Shown here in pieces: positions 15,017 to 23,275 of a stretch of 64,000 bases of DNA. Source of the DNA: a virus; IMG/VR virus record IMGVR_UViG_3300038410_000026, positions 31,393-95,392 of that record. One strand, given 5' to 3'. The position numbers and the translations under genes are program-made. How positions within the stretch are numbered: the stretch's first letter is position 1; every line of letters begins with the position of its first letter. Below the pieces are notes generated by a model that was given only the letters and a program-made list of their open reading frames with translations, searched no databases and was not told where the DNA came from.

Positions 15017-15039
15017 TCCCGTCTCGATTCAAGACGGGA
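15017..15039 (+). promoter_or_regulatory. Hairpin upstream of microprotein 2
   Basis: TCCCGTCT pairs perfectly with AGACGGGA around the seven-base loop CGATTCA. A further perfect inverted repeat GACGTAA/TTACGTC lies at about 14986-15001. No U-tract follows, so these are more likely mRNA structures or a processing site than a terminator. Confidence 0.5.
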
Positions 15040-15059
15040 ATTAAACAAGGAGGTGGAAT

Positions 15060-15101
15060 ATGGCACGTCGAGGCCGTCGCCGTGGTCGGAAACATCGCTA
15101 G
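15060..15101 (+). CDS. Arginine-rich microprotein 2
   Basis: The 13-residue frame MARRGRRRGRKHR follows an excellent ribosome site, AAGGAGGTGGAAT, directly before the ATG. It is nearly all basic and closely similar to microprotein 1, which suggests duplication of a tiny gene. Confidence 0.6.
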   Translation: MARRGRRRGRKHR

Positions 15102-15115
15102 AAAAGGAATCCGCT

Positions 15116-15178
15116 ATGGCTAATCCAAGGCAGTTGGCCCGAAAGGGAAAGAAAAGAATGTCGAAGAGGTGTTACTGA
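15116..15178 (+). CDS. Basic microprotein 3
   Basis: The 20-residue frame MANPRQLARKGKKRMSKRCY begins after AAAAGGA. Its stop overlaps the next ATG (TGATG at 15176-15180), so it may couple translation into that gene. The product is strongly basic like the two before it. Confidence 0.55.
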   Translation: MANPRQLARKGKKRMSKRCY

Positions 15179-15492
15179 TGGCAAGAGGCAAGGGTCAGTA
15201 TCAGATTGTGGGCGATGAGCAGAAACTGAGCCACAAGCCGGTTAGCTCTCCGTCCGCGAATCCGAAGAGTGGGCAATCGCAACTCGTAGGAGATTCGGTT
15301 TCCCTTTCGCGCACGCCCGTACAATCACCCTCCGCCAATCCTCGCAGCGGACAATTCGATTTGGTCGGGGATACTGTTTCGCTGAATCGTACTCCCGTGA
15401 AGGGATGGGGTTCGGCTGCGAATCTTCCGATGTCTGAACGCGCTATTCAGCAGTCGAACACGGCTGCTGGAAAAGGCGGCAAGAAGAAGTAA
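15178..15492 (+). CDS. Small protein with three tandem repeats
   Basis: The 104-residue protein contains three copies of a roughly 26-residue unit. Each has the form Gly-Gln-X-X-[IL]-Val-Gly-Asp, then Leu-Ser-X-X-Pro-Val. The first two copies continue with SPSANP[KR]SG and the third diverges after PVKGWG. The ends are basic (MARGKGQ and GKGGKKK). The ATG at 15178 overlaps the preceding stop. It is expressed with head genes and may be a capsid-associated or DNA-binding protein, but no family is known to me. Confidence 0.7.
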   Translation: MARGKGQYQIVGDEQKLSHKPVSSPSANPKSGQSQLVGDSVSLSRTPVQSPSANPRSGQFDLVGDTVSLNRTPVKGWGSAANLPMSERAIQQSNTAAGKGGKKK

Positions 15493-15888
15493 ATGGCTGA
15501 TACCCTGCCCTTCCCGGCTACCCCTCCAGCCGTGCGATCCCAACAGACCGCAGCGCCCGCTCCGGTCTTCATGATGGCTGGCCGAGACCAGATGATGGCA
15601 CAGCGGCCAGGAATGCAGCAGCAACCCGGCGCAGCGGGGAATCCGATTCAGCAGTTGAAGTCCAAACTGGGCGAACTGGAAACCCTGACCGGGGACCTGA
15701 TGATTCTGCTGAGGACCGTGCATCCGCCGTCCGGAGCGTTGCTTGTTCCGATTGCGCAGGCTGGAAAGGCTTTAATGTCGCAGGTTGCGGAAATTGAGCA
15801 GAGAGCGAGCGGGGCGCTTCCCTCGGGTTCTGAGGGTGCTCCGGTTCCGACACCTGCGGAGGGGGCTCCGAGAAGGGCAGCGGCCTAA
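15493..15888 (+). CDS. Hypothetical head-region protein
   Basis: The 131 residues begin and end with Ala/Pro/Gln-rich low-complexity sequence. Between them lies a helical core (IQQLKSKLGELETLTGDLM, VPIAQAGKALMSQVAEIEQR). The ATG immediately follows the stop of the repeat protein. Its place just before the scaffold suggests a role in head assembly. There is no diagnostic motif. Confidence 0.65.
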   Translation: MADTLPFPATPPAVRSQQTAAPAPVFMMAGRDQMMAQRPGMQQQPGAAGNPIQQLKSKLGELETLTGDLMILLRTVHPPSGALLVPIAQAGKALMSQVAEIEQRASGALPSGSEGAPVPTPAEGAPRRAAA

Positions 15889-15903
15889 AGAGAGAGGGAT
15901 GGA

Positions 15904-16791
15904 ATGGGAGTTTTTGACGACATCTTGGAAAACGTCGAGGATGACGACAAGGAAATCTTCGACAAGTACCCGCAGCTTAAAGAAACGGTAGATGGCTTAG
16001 AGGCCCGTTACTCTGATGCCGACAACCGCCTGAAGGGATGGGAAAGCTGGGCGCTCAAGCACTACAACTACGACAGCGGGAAAACCACTGAGCAGATCGC
16101 AGCCGAGCGGAAAGCCCAAGAGATGGAAGCCAGAGCCAGGGCGCTGGAAGCTTTAAAGGATACGGAAATGACATTCGATGAAATCCTCGAAGGATTGAGG
16201 GGACAGGGATTTGTCAAGCGCGACGAGATCCCCGAAGTGGTTAAGCAGGCCACTTCGGGCTTGGTGTCTCGGGAGGAATACAGCAATTCTCAAAACCAAC
16301 TGGCCTTGGGATTTGAGTACATCTACAAGAAGACCGCCCATCTCCCGTCCAAGCACATGAAGGAATTCGGCGATCCGATGAACATGAATGACTTCATGGA
16401 CCATTGGCAGAAGTCCGGGATCAAGGACCCGGATCAGGCTTACGAATCCTTCATCTCTCCCTTGAAGCAGGAGCGCGACAAGGTGGCGGCGGAGAAGCGG
16501 GAGAAGGAATACCAGGATCGGGTCGAAGCCGCCCGCAAGGAAGGCGAGGAAAAAGCTCGCCGAGAAATGTCGATGGGGCAGGGTGGAAGGATTCCCAGCG
16601 ACCAAGGCGGAACATCCGGGATGGGGATGTTGGAGCGACAGATTATGCAGAAGCGCACGCAATCCGGGGCACAGAAGGATAATCCCCCCGAAATCCCTGA
16701 CAGCGTGAAGCTTGGCGACGGGACACTGGCCCAACTCGGGTACGAAAAGTACCTGAAAGGAGAACTCGGAGCGGACAACAAAGTTCAATAG
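15904..16791 (+). CDS. Putative scaffolding protein
   Basis: This 295-residue, highly charged, mostly helical protein lies just upstream of the major capsid gene, the usual scaffold position. The N-terminus is acidic (DDILENVEDDDKEIFDKYPQ). The centre holds long coiled-coil-like stretches (QERDKVAAEKREKEYQDRVE), and the C-terminus is Gly/Ser-rich before a final helix (LAQLGYEKYLKGELG). Scaffolds guide procapsid assembly and then leave. The call rests on composition and gene order. Confidence 0.7.
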   Translation: MGVFDDILENVEDDDKEIFDKYPQLKETVDGLEARYSDADNRLKGWESWALKHYNYDSGKTTEQIAAERKAQEMEARARALEALKDTEMTFDEILEGLRGQGFVKRDEIPEVVKQATSGLVSREEYSNSQNQLALGFEYIYKKTAHLPSKHMKEFGDPMNMNDFMDHWQKSGIKDPDQAYESFISPLKQERDKVAAEKREKEYQDRVEAARKEGEEKARREMSMGQGGRIPSDQGGTSGMGMLERQIMQKRTQSGAQKDNPPEIPDSVKLGDGTLAQLGYEKYLKGELGADNKVQ

Positions 16792-16805
16792 GCTCCGAAT
16801 GAACT

Positions 16806-17774
16806 ATGGCGCTGACTTTAACTGAGATCAACGCTTACACTCTCCAGTATATTGTTCCGAAGACCACTGATGTGATCTTCCTGAACAGCCCGGTTTTCAC
16901 CCGGCTGCACAGTCGGAACATGGAGAGGTTTTCGGGCGGCTTGCAGATTCAGCGGCCAATCATTGTTGGCCAATTGAACGGTGGTCCGCTTGGCCGTGGC
17001 GATCCGATGAACATCGATTTCGTCACGACCGATACGGCACTCGTCGTGGACATGAAGGCGTACTACACCAACATCACGCTTTATGGATTCGACTCCATGA
17101 AGAACGATGGGGAGCAGGCGGTTTTCTCCCAGGTGGAGTTGAAATTCCAGAACGCCTCGCTCACGATGGCGAAGCTGCTCGCAACAGACATGTATCTGAA
17201 CGACGTGGCCCCTCGCACGAAGGCCCTGACTGGATTCCAGCAGTGGTACGACGACGGGAACACCTACACAACCATCGGGGGAATCCTCCGTTCGGATGTG
17301 CAGACGGTGGGCACGGTCGGCGGCTTGAACTCCTATGTGGCGACCTTGACCACATTCTCGCTCCAGGCGGTGAACACGGCCTATGGAAACGCATGGTTCG
17401 GCAACGACCACGTAGATCTAATTCCGGCCACGCAAAATGGCTGGAACCTGATGTGGAACGCCATGCAGCCCCTCCAGCGTTATTACGACAAGGAATCGGA
17501 TGTCGGCGTAGCTGGCTTCCAGTCCTTCCGTTTCAACGCTGCCGAGGTGGTGGTGGACAAGTATATGTCAACCGGAACCAACGGAGTCATGTATGGGTTC
17601 AACACCAAATACATCGAGTGGTATTTCTCCACTAATCCCAAGTTCCAGTTCGGGTTCACCGGATTTAAGGAAACGAACAATACCATCGATGTGGCGGGCC
17701 AGTTCCTGGTCGGCTCAAATATTGTGGTGCCGAACCCGCGCAGCGGCTTCAAGCTACTTTCTACGCTGTTCTGA
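16806..17774 (+). CDS. Major capsid protein (HK97-type inferred)
   Basis: The 322-residue protein follows the scaffold and precedes decoration proteins. It has a helical N-terminal arm (LTEINAYTLQYIVPKTTDVI) and an E-loop-like segment (GGLQIQRPIIVGQLNGG). A spine helix (QVELKFQNASLTMAKLLATD) and a mixed alpha/beta body ending NPRSGFKLL follow. These fit the HK97 fold of tailed-phage capsids. No maturation protease gene is visible. Confidence 0.8.
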   Translation: MALTLTEINAYTLQYIVPKTTDVIFLNSPVFTRLHSRNMERFSGGLQIQRPIIVGQLNGGPLGRGDPMNIDFVTTDTALVVDMKAYYTNITLYGFDSMKNDGEQAVFSQVELKFQNASLTMAKLLATDMYLNDVAPRTKALTGFQQWYDDGNTYTTIGGILRSDVQTVGTVGGLNSYVATLTTFSLQAVNTAYGNAWFGNDHVDLIPATQNGWNLMWNAMQPLQRYYDKESDVGVAGFQSFRFNAAEVVVDKYMSTGTNGVMYGFNTKYIEWYFSTNPKFQFGFTGFKETNNTIDVAGQFLVGSNIVVPNPRSGFKLLSTLF

Positions 17775-17788
17775 GGAGGTGAAAGACT

Positions 17789-18217
17789 ATGGTAACCAGT
17801 GGAATTGCGACAGATCTTGGCGGTCAAGTAACCTTCCGGCGCTTCACCATCACCTACGCTGATCTGACGGATGCCGATACTTCGCAGACCATCAACCTGT
17901 TCACTCTGCCGAAAGGCGGAATTATCCTTGGTGTTCGCATCAAGCATTCGACCGCTTTTTCGGGTGGTACGGTGGCCACCTGCACGGTTTCGGTGGGATC
18001 TGCTGCCGGTACGGCTACCGATTTCGCTTCGGCCTACGATATCTTTTCGGCTGCCGGAGATACGGCCTTCCAGGTCACATCCGAATTCAAGGCTGTAACT
18101 TACGTAGCCGACACGGTGACTGCCACTGTCACCACAACGGTAGGGAACGTGACTGACACTACGGCTGGATCTGTGGATATCGATGTCTGCTTCCTGAACG
18201 TGACTACTCCGCTGTAA
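17789..18217 (+). CDS. Putative capsid decoration protein
   Basis: GAGGAGG lies upstream of the ATG. The 142 residues are Thr/Ala/Val-rich and almost wholly beta in character (RFTITYADLTDADTSQTINL, TATVTTTVGNVTDTTAGSVD). Such proteins immediately after the capsid gene are commonly surface decoration or fibre-base subunits. This is inferred from position and composition. Confidence 0.65.
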   Translation: MVTSGIATDLGGQVTFRRFTITYADLTDADTSQTINLFTLPKGGIILGVRIKHSTAFSGGTVATCTVSVGSAAGTATDFASAYDIFSAAGDTAFQVTSEFKAVTYVADTVTATVTTTVGNVTDTTAGSVDIDVCFLNVTTPL

Positions 18218-18239
18218 AGCTGAGGGAGGTGATCCAAAA

Positions 18240-18449
18240 ATGTCGATTGAAGCTTATCACGCGCCGTTTTCACCGGCAGGAACGAGCCAGTATTGGGGGA
18301 CGGCAGCCCCAGCAGCCGCAACAGACGGAGCCTATCAGTTGGGAGATATCGTGTGGAACACGGTCCCCACTTCCGGCCAGCCCATCGGTTGGGCTTGCAG
18401 CGTAGCCGGAAGCCCTGGGACCTGGATAGCGATGGCGAACTACGCATAA
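18240..18449 (+). CDS. Small surface protein
   Basis: The 69-residue protein follows GGGAGGTGA. It contains GDIVWNTVPTSGQPIGWACS then SPGTWIAMANY. This GDIVWN...GW.C...GTW pattern recurs at the ends of many phage surface and spike proteins. It is likely a capsid or fibre decoration module encoded as a separate gene. Confidence 0.65.
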   Translation: MSIEAYHAPFSPAGTSQYWGTAAPAAATDGAYQLGDIVWNTVPTSGQPIGWACSVAGSPGTWIAMANYA

Positions 18450-18458
18450 GAGGCTCAC

Positions 18459-19079
18459 ATGGCAGCTATTTCAGAATTCAAGAACAATCAGCCGCAGAGC
18501 GCGGTTCAGTATGGGACCACGGCAACGGCGGCTCTCTTGGAGGGGGCCGGAACTTCATCCAGCCCCTACTCTAGCGGCACCACTGCCGACAAGAATTTCA
18601 TCGGCTATTGGCTGAAGACCACCGCCCTCAGCGGCACCACCAGGGGCGTGTATCTCCGGCTCTATATTGCCGGGGCCGGATGCTCTGGCGAGGCTGCCCG
18701 CATTTTTACCACGGTCAATGGCGTAGCGGGAGGCACCGGAGGTATCCATGGCGCTCACATCACGGGCAGCCTGGATGCCACTGGAACCTGCGGTGGACTG
18801 TTGGTGGGATGCCGAGCGACCCTTGGAGTCAGCGAGGCTACCCGGAGTTTGTCCGGAACCTTCGCCGCGCTTCAGGTGGACAGCGACATCGGCACGGGGA
18901 ACACAATGCCCGGAACCACCAGCTTCATCCGGGTGGCGAACAACAACTCGGTGGCGATTGCGAACCTGTTCGAGATTCCCACCGGGGTTGTGACCAGAAA
19001 GGGCTCCGCTCCGAGCGCGAGCGATGGTCTGGCATGTAGGATCAATGGAGCTTTGGCCTACATCATGGTCGGGACATAG
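18459..19079 (+). CDS. Putative virion surface protein
   Basis: The 206-residue product is Gly/Thr/Ala-rich with regular beta-strand alternation and many glycine turns (AGTSSSPYSSGTTADKNFIG, TVNGVAGGTGGIHGAHITGS). It ends with KGSAPSASDGLACRINGALAY, a pattern seen in phage structural proteins. It lies in the decoration cluster between the capsid gene and the terminator. Confidence 0.65.
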   Translation: MAAISEFKNNQPQSAVQYGTTATAALLEGAGTSSSPYSSGTTADKNFIGYWLKTTALSGTTRGVYLRLYIAGAGCSGEAARIFTTVNGVAGGTGGIHGAHITGSLDATGTCGGLLVGCRATLGVSEATRSLSGTFAALQVDSDIGTGNTMPGTTSFIRVANNNSVAIANLFEIPTGVVTRKGSAPSASDGLACRINGALAYIMVGT

Positions 19080-19083
19080 GCGG

Positions 19084-19422
19084 ATGCGGAAGCTGGATGT
19101 TTCGGATTATCCGTGCGAGGTGTTAAGGGCGACTCCGGAAAATCCCGAAGGGGTCCTCATCACCGAGCCGTATGAAGTGAAGAAGTCCATCGTGGGCGTG
19201 ATGTTTTCCCAGGAGCGCTTGGATGCCCACGAGCTTTTGGAGCGGGACGATCTGGCGAAAAAGGTTCTCTCATCCAATGGGTTCATTCTCTTGGAAGAAG
19301 CGGAATACATCAGAATTAAGGCTGCGTTTGAGGCGTTTCGAGGGTTCCGCAGGATCGACGTGGATCTGGTGCGAAGGGTAATGAATGCACCTGAGATCAA
19401 AGTCCGGGAAGCTGATTCCTGA
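19084..19422 (+). CDS. Hypothetical late protein
   Basis: I selected the ATG at 19084, preceded by AGGCGG. The 112-residue protein is acidic and mainly helical (SQERLDAHELLERDDLAKKV, LEEAEYIRIKAAFEAFRGFR) after a beta-rich N-terminus. It is the last gene before the terminator. It may be an assembly chaperone, but no motif proves this. Confidence 0.65.
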   Translation: MRKLDVSDYPCEVLRATPENPEGVLITEPYEVKKSIVGVMFSQERLDAHELLERDDLAKKVLSSNGFILLEEAEYIRIKAAFEAFRGFRRIDVDLVRRVMNAPEIKVREADS

Positions 19423-19445
19423 TCCGGTAGACCAAACATCAAGAG

Positions 19446-19478
19446 AGGGCCGGTGGCATCGAGCTTCCGGCCCTTTTT
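19446..19478 (+). terminator. Intrinsic terminator of the head operon
   Basis: AGGGCCGG (19446-19453) pairs perfectly with CCGGCCCT (19467-19474) around a 13-base loop and runs straight into five T residues. It closes the transcription unit started at 14853-14881. A ribosome site for the next gene follows 11 bases later. Confidence 0.85.
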
Positions 19479-19497
19479 GCTAGTTGAAGGAGAAAAG

Positions 19498-19806
19498 ATG
19501 GGTCCAGTAACGATAGTCGTAAAGGTATTGGCGGCGGGAACCCCAGTTCAGGTCACTACGGACAGTACGGTTGTTGCTTCAATGCTCAATTTCCATCCGG
19601 TAGCTGCCAATGCGGGCAACGTCTATGTCGGATCTTCCGGTCTGAACAAGACTTCATTCGCCAATGTAATCACCGAAATCGCCAAGACTGGGCCTGACTT
19701 CCAAATTATTCCCGGAGCGGGTGCCAGTGCATTGGTGGTTTCCGAGTACTGGATCGATGCCGTAAACACCAACGATCAGGTCACCGTGACGTACTGGACG
19801 CTCTGA
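19498..19806 (+). CDS. Putative structural protein
   Basis: GAAGGAG sits before the ATG at 19498. The 102 residues are beta-rich (VTIVVKVLAAGTPVQVTTDS, YVGSSGLNKTSFANVI) with a Gly/Ala turn region and end in TVTYWTL. Small beta proteins of this kind between capsid and connector genes are often decoration or head-completion proteins. The end overlaps the next ATG by one base. Confidence 0.65.
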   Translation: MGPVTIVVKVLAAGTPVQVTTDSTVVASMLNFHPVAANAGNVYVGSSGLNKTSFANVITEIAKTGPDFQIIPGAGASALVVSEYWIDAVNTNDQVTVTYWTL

Positions 19807-20960
19807 TGGCACAGTGGGGAGACAAGTTGTTTTCGATGCGAGGGCGGGTGATCCAATTTCGCCCTGGCGTATCGAAAGATCAAGTGGACGGCTGGATCAA
19901 TGACCGCATCCGGCAAGCCATAGACTCGCGCATCTTTTGGTCCGATCTGCTGCAACCGGGTCTTATCGCGGTTCCGGACATGTACAACACCGGAACGGCT
20001 ACCACCGCCAACGGTTCTGGAACGGTCGCGGGAACCTTGACAGCGTGGCCGATTGACGACAAGGTGAACACCACGCTCGCAGCAGCCGTGGATGAAATCG
20101 GATATTTCCCCGCCACTCCGACATCTATGACCGGCATCACGGCGGATACAATCCTGCTGGTAGACAACGGCGGATCAAACCAGGAAGTCGTTCCGGTGAT
20201 CCGTGTGGACACCACACAGTTCATCGGAAAGTTCTCCAAATATCATGATGCTGGCGAAACGATTACCTGTTCTTCTTTGGTAGGCAGGCAATTCCGGGTT
20301 TCTTCGAGCTATCCGATTTTCACGGTTCAGGCCGTGACTTCCGCCACCAGCCTGCTGCTCGACAATCCCTGGAGTAGCACCGGATTGACCGATGTAGCCT
20401 ACCAAATCATCGGGATGTATTACACCCTGGCCACCGATATCAAAGACATTCTGACCGTTGTGGACACCCAATACGGGGGCTGGCCGTTGCGTTATCACGT
20501 TTCGATTTCGGAACTGAACTGGCGCGATCCCCAGCGCACTTCTTTCGGGCCACCGCAGATGCTGGCCGATCTGGCTCCCAATGCTTGCGGCAACATGCAG
20601 TACGAGCTTTGGCCGACACAGTACGCAGCCCGTCAGGTCTGGTATCTCTATCGCAAGCAATGGCCAGAACTCGTGAATGATAACGACGTTCCGCCGTGGT
20701 TTATCAATCCCATGGTGTTCGTTCACGGTGCGATTGCTGACGCCTTGCGCTGGCGTAAGGGCAAGGAAGACCCTTTCTTCAATCCCGATCTGGCGGAAGT
20801 ATTTGAGCGTAAGTTCCTGATGGGCCTGGACGACGCGAAGAATGCCGACGAGTCCAAGTCGCCCAACCAGTATTCGTTCGACTACACCAAGATCTTCGGA
20901 GCCGGAGGAGCCAATTTCTGGGTTTCCCACGATCCGGATGTCTGGAATTGGGAGATGTAA
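19806..20960 (+). CDS. Putative head-tail adaptor protein
   Basis: The 384-residue protein starts with a helical segment (SKDQVDGWINDRIRQAIDSR) like those of podovirus adaptor proteins. A beta-rich insert follows from about residue 60 to 200. A helical C-terminal half then contains WYLYRKQWPELV and HGAIADALRWRKGKEDPFF. It shares this helix-beta-helix layout with the protein at 21537-22187. Both probably form rings under the portal. No residue-level family motif is claimed. Confidence 0.6.
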   Translation: MAQWGDKLFSMRGRVIQFRPGVSKDQVDGWINDRIRQAIDSRIFWSDLLQPGLIAVPDMYNTGTATTANGSGTVAGTLTAWPIDDKVNTTLAAAVDEIGYFPATPTSMTGITADTILLVDNGGSNQEVVPVIRVDTTQFIGKFSKYHDAGETITCSSLVGRQFRVSSSYPIFTVQAVTSATSLLLDNPWSSTGLTDVAYQIIGMYYTLATDIKDILTVVDTQYGGWPLRYHVSISELNWRDPQRTSFGPPQMLADLAPNACGNMQYELWPTQYAARQVWYLYRKQWPELVNDNDVPPWFINPMVFVHGAIADALRWRKGKEDPFFNPDLAEVFERKFLMGLDDAKNADESKSPNQYSFDYTKIFGAGGANFWVSHDPDVWNWEM

Positions 20961-21316
20961 TGCCACCTCGTTTCATGAGAAATCGAGCCATGCCAATGCC
21001 GGTAGAGCCAGCAACCGTGCCCCCTGAACGGAAGGATATGCTGACGGAGCACCTTTCTCCTGCCAATCGGCAGGATGTTCCATTCAATGCTCCCATGCAC
21101 GAGTTTCTGGGAGCCACCGCCCGCTTGCAGGAAGAAAAGGCGGAGATGCGGTATCAGAAGAAAATGAACCAAATGGTCGATCCGGTTCATGACGAACAGT
21201 TGTGGCAGAGGAAGATGCGAGATCACGAGATCATCCACAACTATCGACGCACGGTGACCGACATGCGCGGAACGCAAACCAAGACCCGAGAGGGCATGAC
21301 GATCCCGAAGCCGTAG
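20960..21316 (+). CDS. Hypothetical protein
   Basis: The start overlaps the adaptor stop (TAATG). The 118-residue protein is basic and Met-rich, with helical stretches (TARLQEEKAEMRYQKKMNQM, QLWQRKMRDHEIIHNYRRTV). Its position between two connector-like genes suggests a minor virion or assembly component. Confidence 0.6.
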   Translation: MPPRFMRNRAMPMPVEPATVPPERKDMLTEHLSPANRQDVPFNAPMHEFLGATARLQEEKAEMRYQKKMNQMVDPVHDEQLWQRKMRDHEIIHNYRRTVTDMRGTQTKTREGMTIPKP

Positions 21317-21317
21317 T

Positions 21318-21536
21318 ATGCCCAGAAAAGCGAGCAGAGGCGAATTGGAGAGCCTGTCCAGGTATTTTCTCTCTCCGTCCAGACGCAAGACAGGCGGAAT
21401 GAGAGTACGGACTAGAAAACAGAAAGGCTTCGCCGAGCGCGTAGAGGCTGCCGACCGGGGCCGGAAGCGGATGCAGGCACGGATGCGGAAGACAGCGAGG
21501 GTGCGCTTTCGGCGAAGAAGAGGTTCCAGGCGGTAG
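21318..21536 (+). CDS. Arginine-rich small protein
   Basis: The 72 residues are dominated by Arg and Lys (RRKTGGMRVRTRKQKGF, RKRMQARMRKTARVRFRRRR). Charge and size resemble nucleic-acid-condensing proteins. It is the longest of a group of very basic small proteins in this genome. It follows directly after the previous stop and abuts the next ATG. Confidence 0.6.
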   Translation: MPRKASRGELESLSRYFLSPSRRKTGGMRVRTRKQKGFAERVEAADRGRKRMQARMRKTARVRFRRRRGSRR

Positions 21537-22187
21537 ATGCCGTCTTATACTTTGGCGGATCTGGAGCAGCGTGTTTACTCCAGGCTGGAAAATAATTCGG
21601 TTTTTTACCCGCAGGCAGAAGTCGATGCGGCGGTGAACGAATGTCTTCGCGTTCTGAATTTACATACCGGGTTTCTCCAGAATTCCGTGGTCATCACATC
21701 GGAAGCTGGTCGGGTTTTTTACGACATTCCGTATCCTATGCTATTCCCCATTGCCGTAACCCTCGCGGGTCGGCAGTTGAAACGATCTTCCCTGCCCTCG
21801 ATGGCATTGAAATTCCGGGACTGGACGAGGCACGCCAGTTCGACCTTCGGGCCAGTTGCGGACTGGATGCCCCTCGGTATCCGGAAGTTGGCGATCCATC
21901 CCGCCGATTCAACCGGGGGCAGGGAACTTAAAATTTATGGAGTCATTGAGCCGACAGTTTTGGTGGGAGCTACTGACGCCATCATTCTTCAGGACGAGTA
22001 CGTGGACATCTTGGAAGAATATGCTGCGCATATCATACAACTAAAGGAGGGGGGCAAGATCTTCTCCGATGCTTCCCTCCTCTTTTTGAGGTTCCAGGAA
22101 AAGATGCGGGAATACGCACGATGGAGGAACTACGTTCAGCCACGGTACTTCGTGGAGGTGGAGAGTGTGAAGATCGCTGGAGGGTAG
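21537..22187 (+). CDS. Putative head-tail adaptor protein
   Basis: The N-terminus (YTLADLEQRVYSRLENNSVF then AEVDAAVNECLRVLNLHTGF) is a helical pattern found in small phage adaptor proteins that bind beneath the portal. The middle is beta-rich, and the end is helical again (LEEYAAHIIQLKEGGKIF, FLRFQEKMREYARWRNYV). Length is 216 residues. Together with its neighbours it implies a multi-ring neck. Confidence 0.65.
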   Translation: MPSYTLADLEQRVYSRLENNSVFYPQAEVDAAVNECLRVLNLHTGFLQNSVVITSEAGRVFYDIPYPMLFPIAVTLAGRQLKRSSLPSMALKFRDWTRHASSTFGPVADWMPLGIRKLAIHPADSTGGRELKIYGVIEPTVLVGATDAIILQDEYVDILEEYAAHIIQLKEGGKIFSDASLLFLRFQEKMREYARWRNYVQPRYFVEVESVKIAGG

Positions 22188-22202
22188 GGCCAATACCCGG
22201 AA

Positions 22203-23015
22203 ATGATTTCCGTATCCAATATCTACAGCCAGATCTGCACGATACTCATGGAGCCTCTGCCAACCGGACTGAGCACCGGCACCCTTACCGAGCAAGACTT
22301 TCTCAACATTTTCAGCGACATCATCCAGGATTTCGTCGAGAGGGCCAGCCTGATCAAGCAGTTGATTAACATTCCCGCAGAAAGCGGTGTGAACTTTTAC
22401 ACGCAGCCGGATTATGCGCTTTCAATCCAGGAGATTCTCTACGACGAAAAGTACATGTATCTGACCGACTCTCTTGAACTGGATGCTTTGCTGCAAATCT
22501 GGAGAAATATGACCGAGGCGGTTCCCCGTCGCTGGGTGCAGGATCGCACCATGGTAAACACCTTCGAAATCGTGGGCGCTCCCCTCTGGGATGGATACAC
22601 GGTTACGATGACTGCCCCATTGTACGGGACCCTTTCCAGTATAAGCTCAGTTAATGATTTTACCTTTACAACTTCAGCCCCGCTGTACGGGACCATTTCC
22701 TCTTATACCGGCCCGATGTACCTCGAATCCGGGGGCGGAATGCTGTTGGGCACAATCTCGGATATGGTCAGTTCAAACCATAACCTCGTCCTGGTTTCTC
22801 CGGTGAAGCCGTCCGGGATAGATTTCAGCCTGTCCAATATCATTGAATTCGTTTTGGACAGTTTCACTCCCTATATCAAATACGGAATCCTAGCCAAGAT
22901 TTTTGAGATCGACGGGGAGATGCGGGATGTCTTGCGGGCAAGGTACTGCAAGGCCAGATATGAGGAAGGAATCTTGTTGGCGAAGGCCATCGCAGCGGAG
23001 GCAGTGGAGGCGTAA
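22203..23015 (+). CDS. Putative neck or tail connector protein
   Basis: This 270-residue protein has a helical start (QDFLNIFSDIIQDFVERASL). A beta-rich central part carries a repeated unit (TAPLYGTLSS and SAPLYGTISS), and a helical C-terminus (LRARYCKARYEEGILLAKAI) follows. The architecture parallels the two adaptor-like proteins upstream, so I group it with them. It overlaps the next ATG by one base. Confidence 0.6.
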   Translation: MISVSNIYSQICTILMEPLPTGLSTGTLTEQDFLNIFSDIIQDFVERASLIKQLINIPAESGVNFYTQPDYALSIQEILYDEKYMYLTDSLELDALLQIWRNMTEAVPRRWVQDRTMVNTFEIVGAPLWDGYTVTMTAPLYGTLSSISSVNDFTFTTSAPLYGTISSYTGPMYLESGGGMLLGTISDMVSSNHNLVLVSPVKPSGIDFSLSNIIEFVLDSFTPYIKYGILAKIFEIDGEMRDVLRARYCKARYEEGILLAKAIAAEAVEA

Positions 23016-23275
23016 TGCCATCTAGCAACACCATCACACCGCGCAAGCTTTATGTCGAGGATCTGGATCTGACCACCAATGCGAGCGGTGCCACGGCTTC
23101 GACCAACGTACTGGGCGCTCCCTCTAATCCAGTTACGGTCAACAAAATCGACATGGTGCGGCTGACGCAATTCACCCAGGCCGCTAATGATGCGGCGGCT
23201 GCGGCGGCTGGCGTAAATCTGGGTGAAGTCTATTACAACACCACGAATTCCAAGCTGCACGCAAGGCTGACCTGA
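23015..23275 (+). CDS. Small structural protein
   Basis: The 86-residue protein ends in LGEVYYNTTNSKLHARLT. This resembles the common phage fibre motif in which a Gly-Glu-Val-Tyr-Tyr-Asn strand pair caps a structural domain. The rest is Ala/Thr-rich. It is translationally linked to genes on both sides by one-base overlaps. It is probably a minor tail or fibre component. Confidence 0.6.
   Translation: MPSSNTITPRKLYVEDLDLTTNASGATASTNVLGAPSNPVTVNKIDMVRLTQFTQAANDAAAAAAGVNLGEVYYNTTNSKLHARLT

Noticed and set aside
15017-15039. Intrinsic terminator
   Set aside because: The hairpin is strong, but AATTAAAC follows instead of a T-run, and coupled genes continue immediately.
19453-19497. Earlier start for the gene at 19498
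   Set aside because: An in-frame start at 19453 would place the N-terminus inside the terminator hairpin, while GAAGGAG directly precedes the ATG at 19498.
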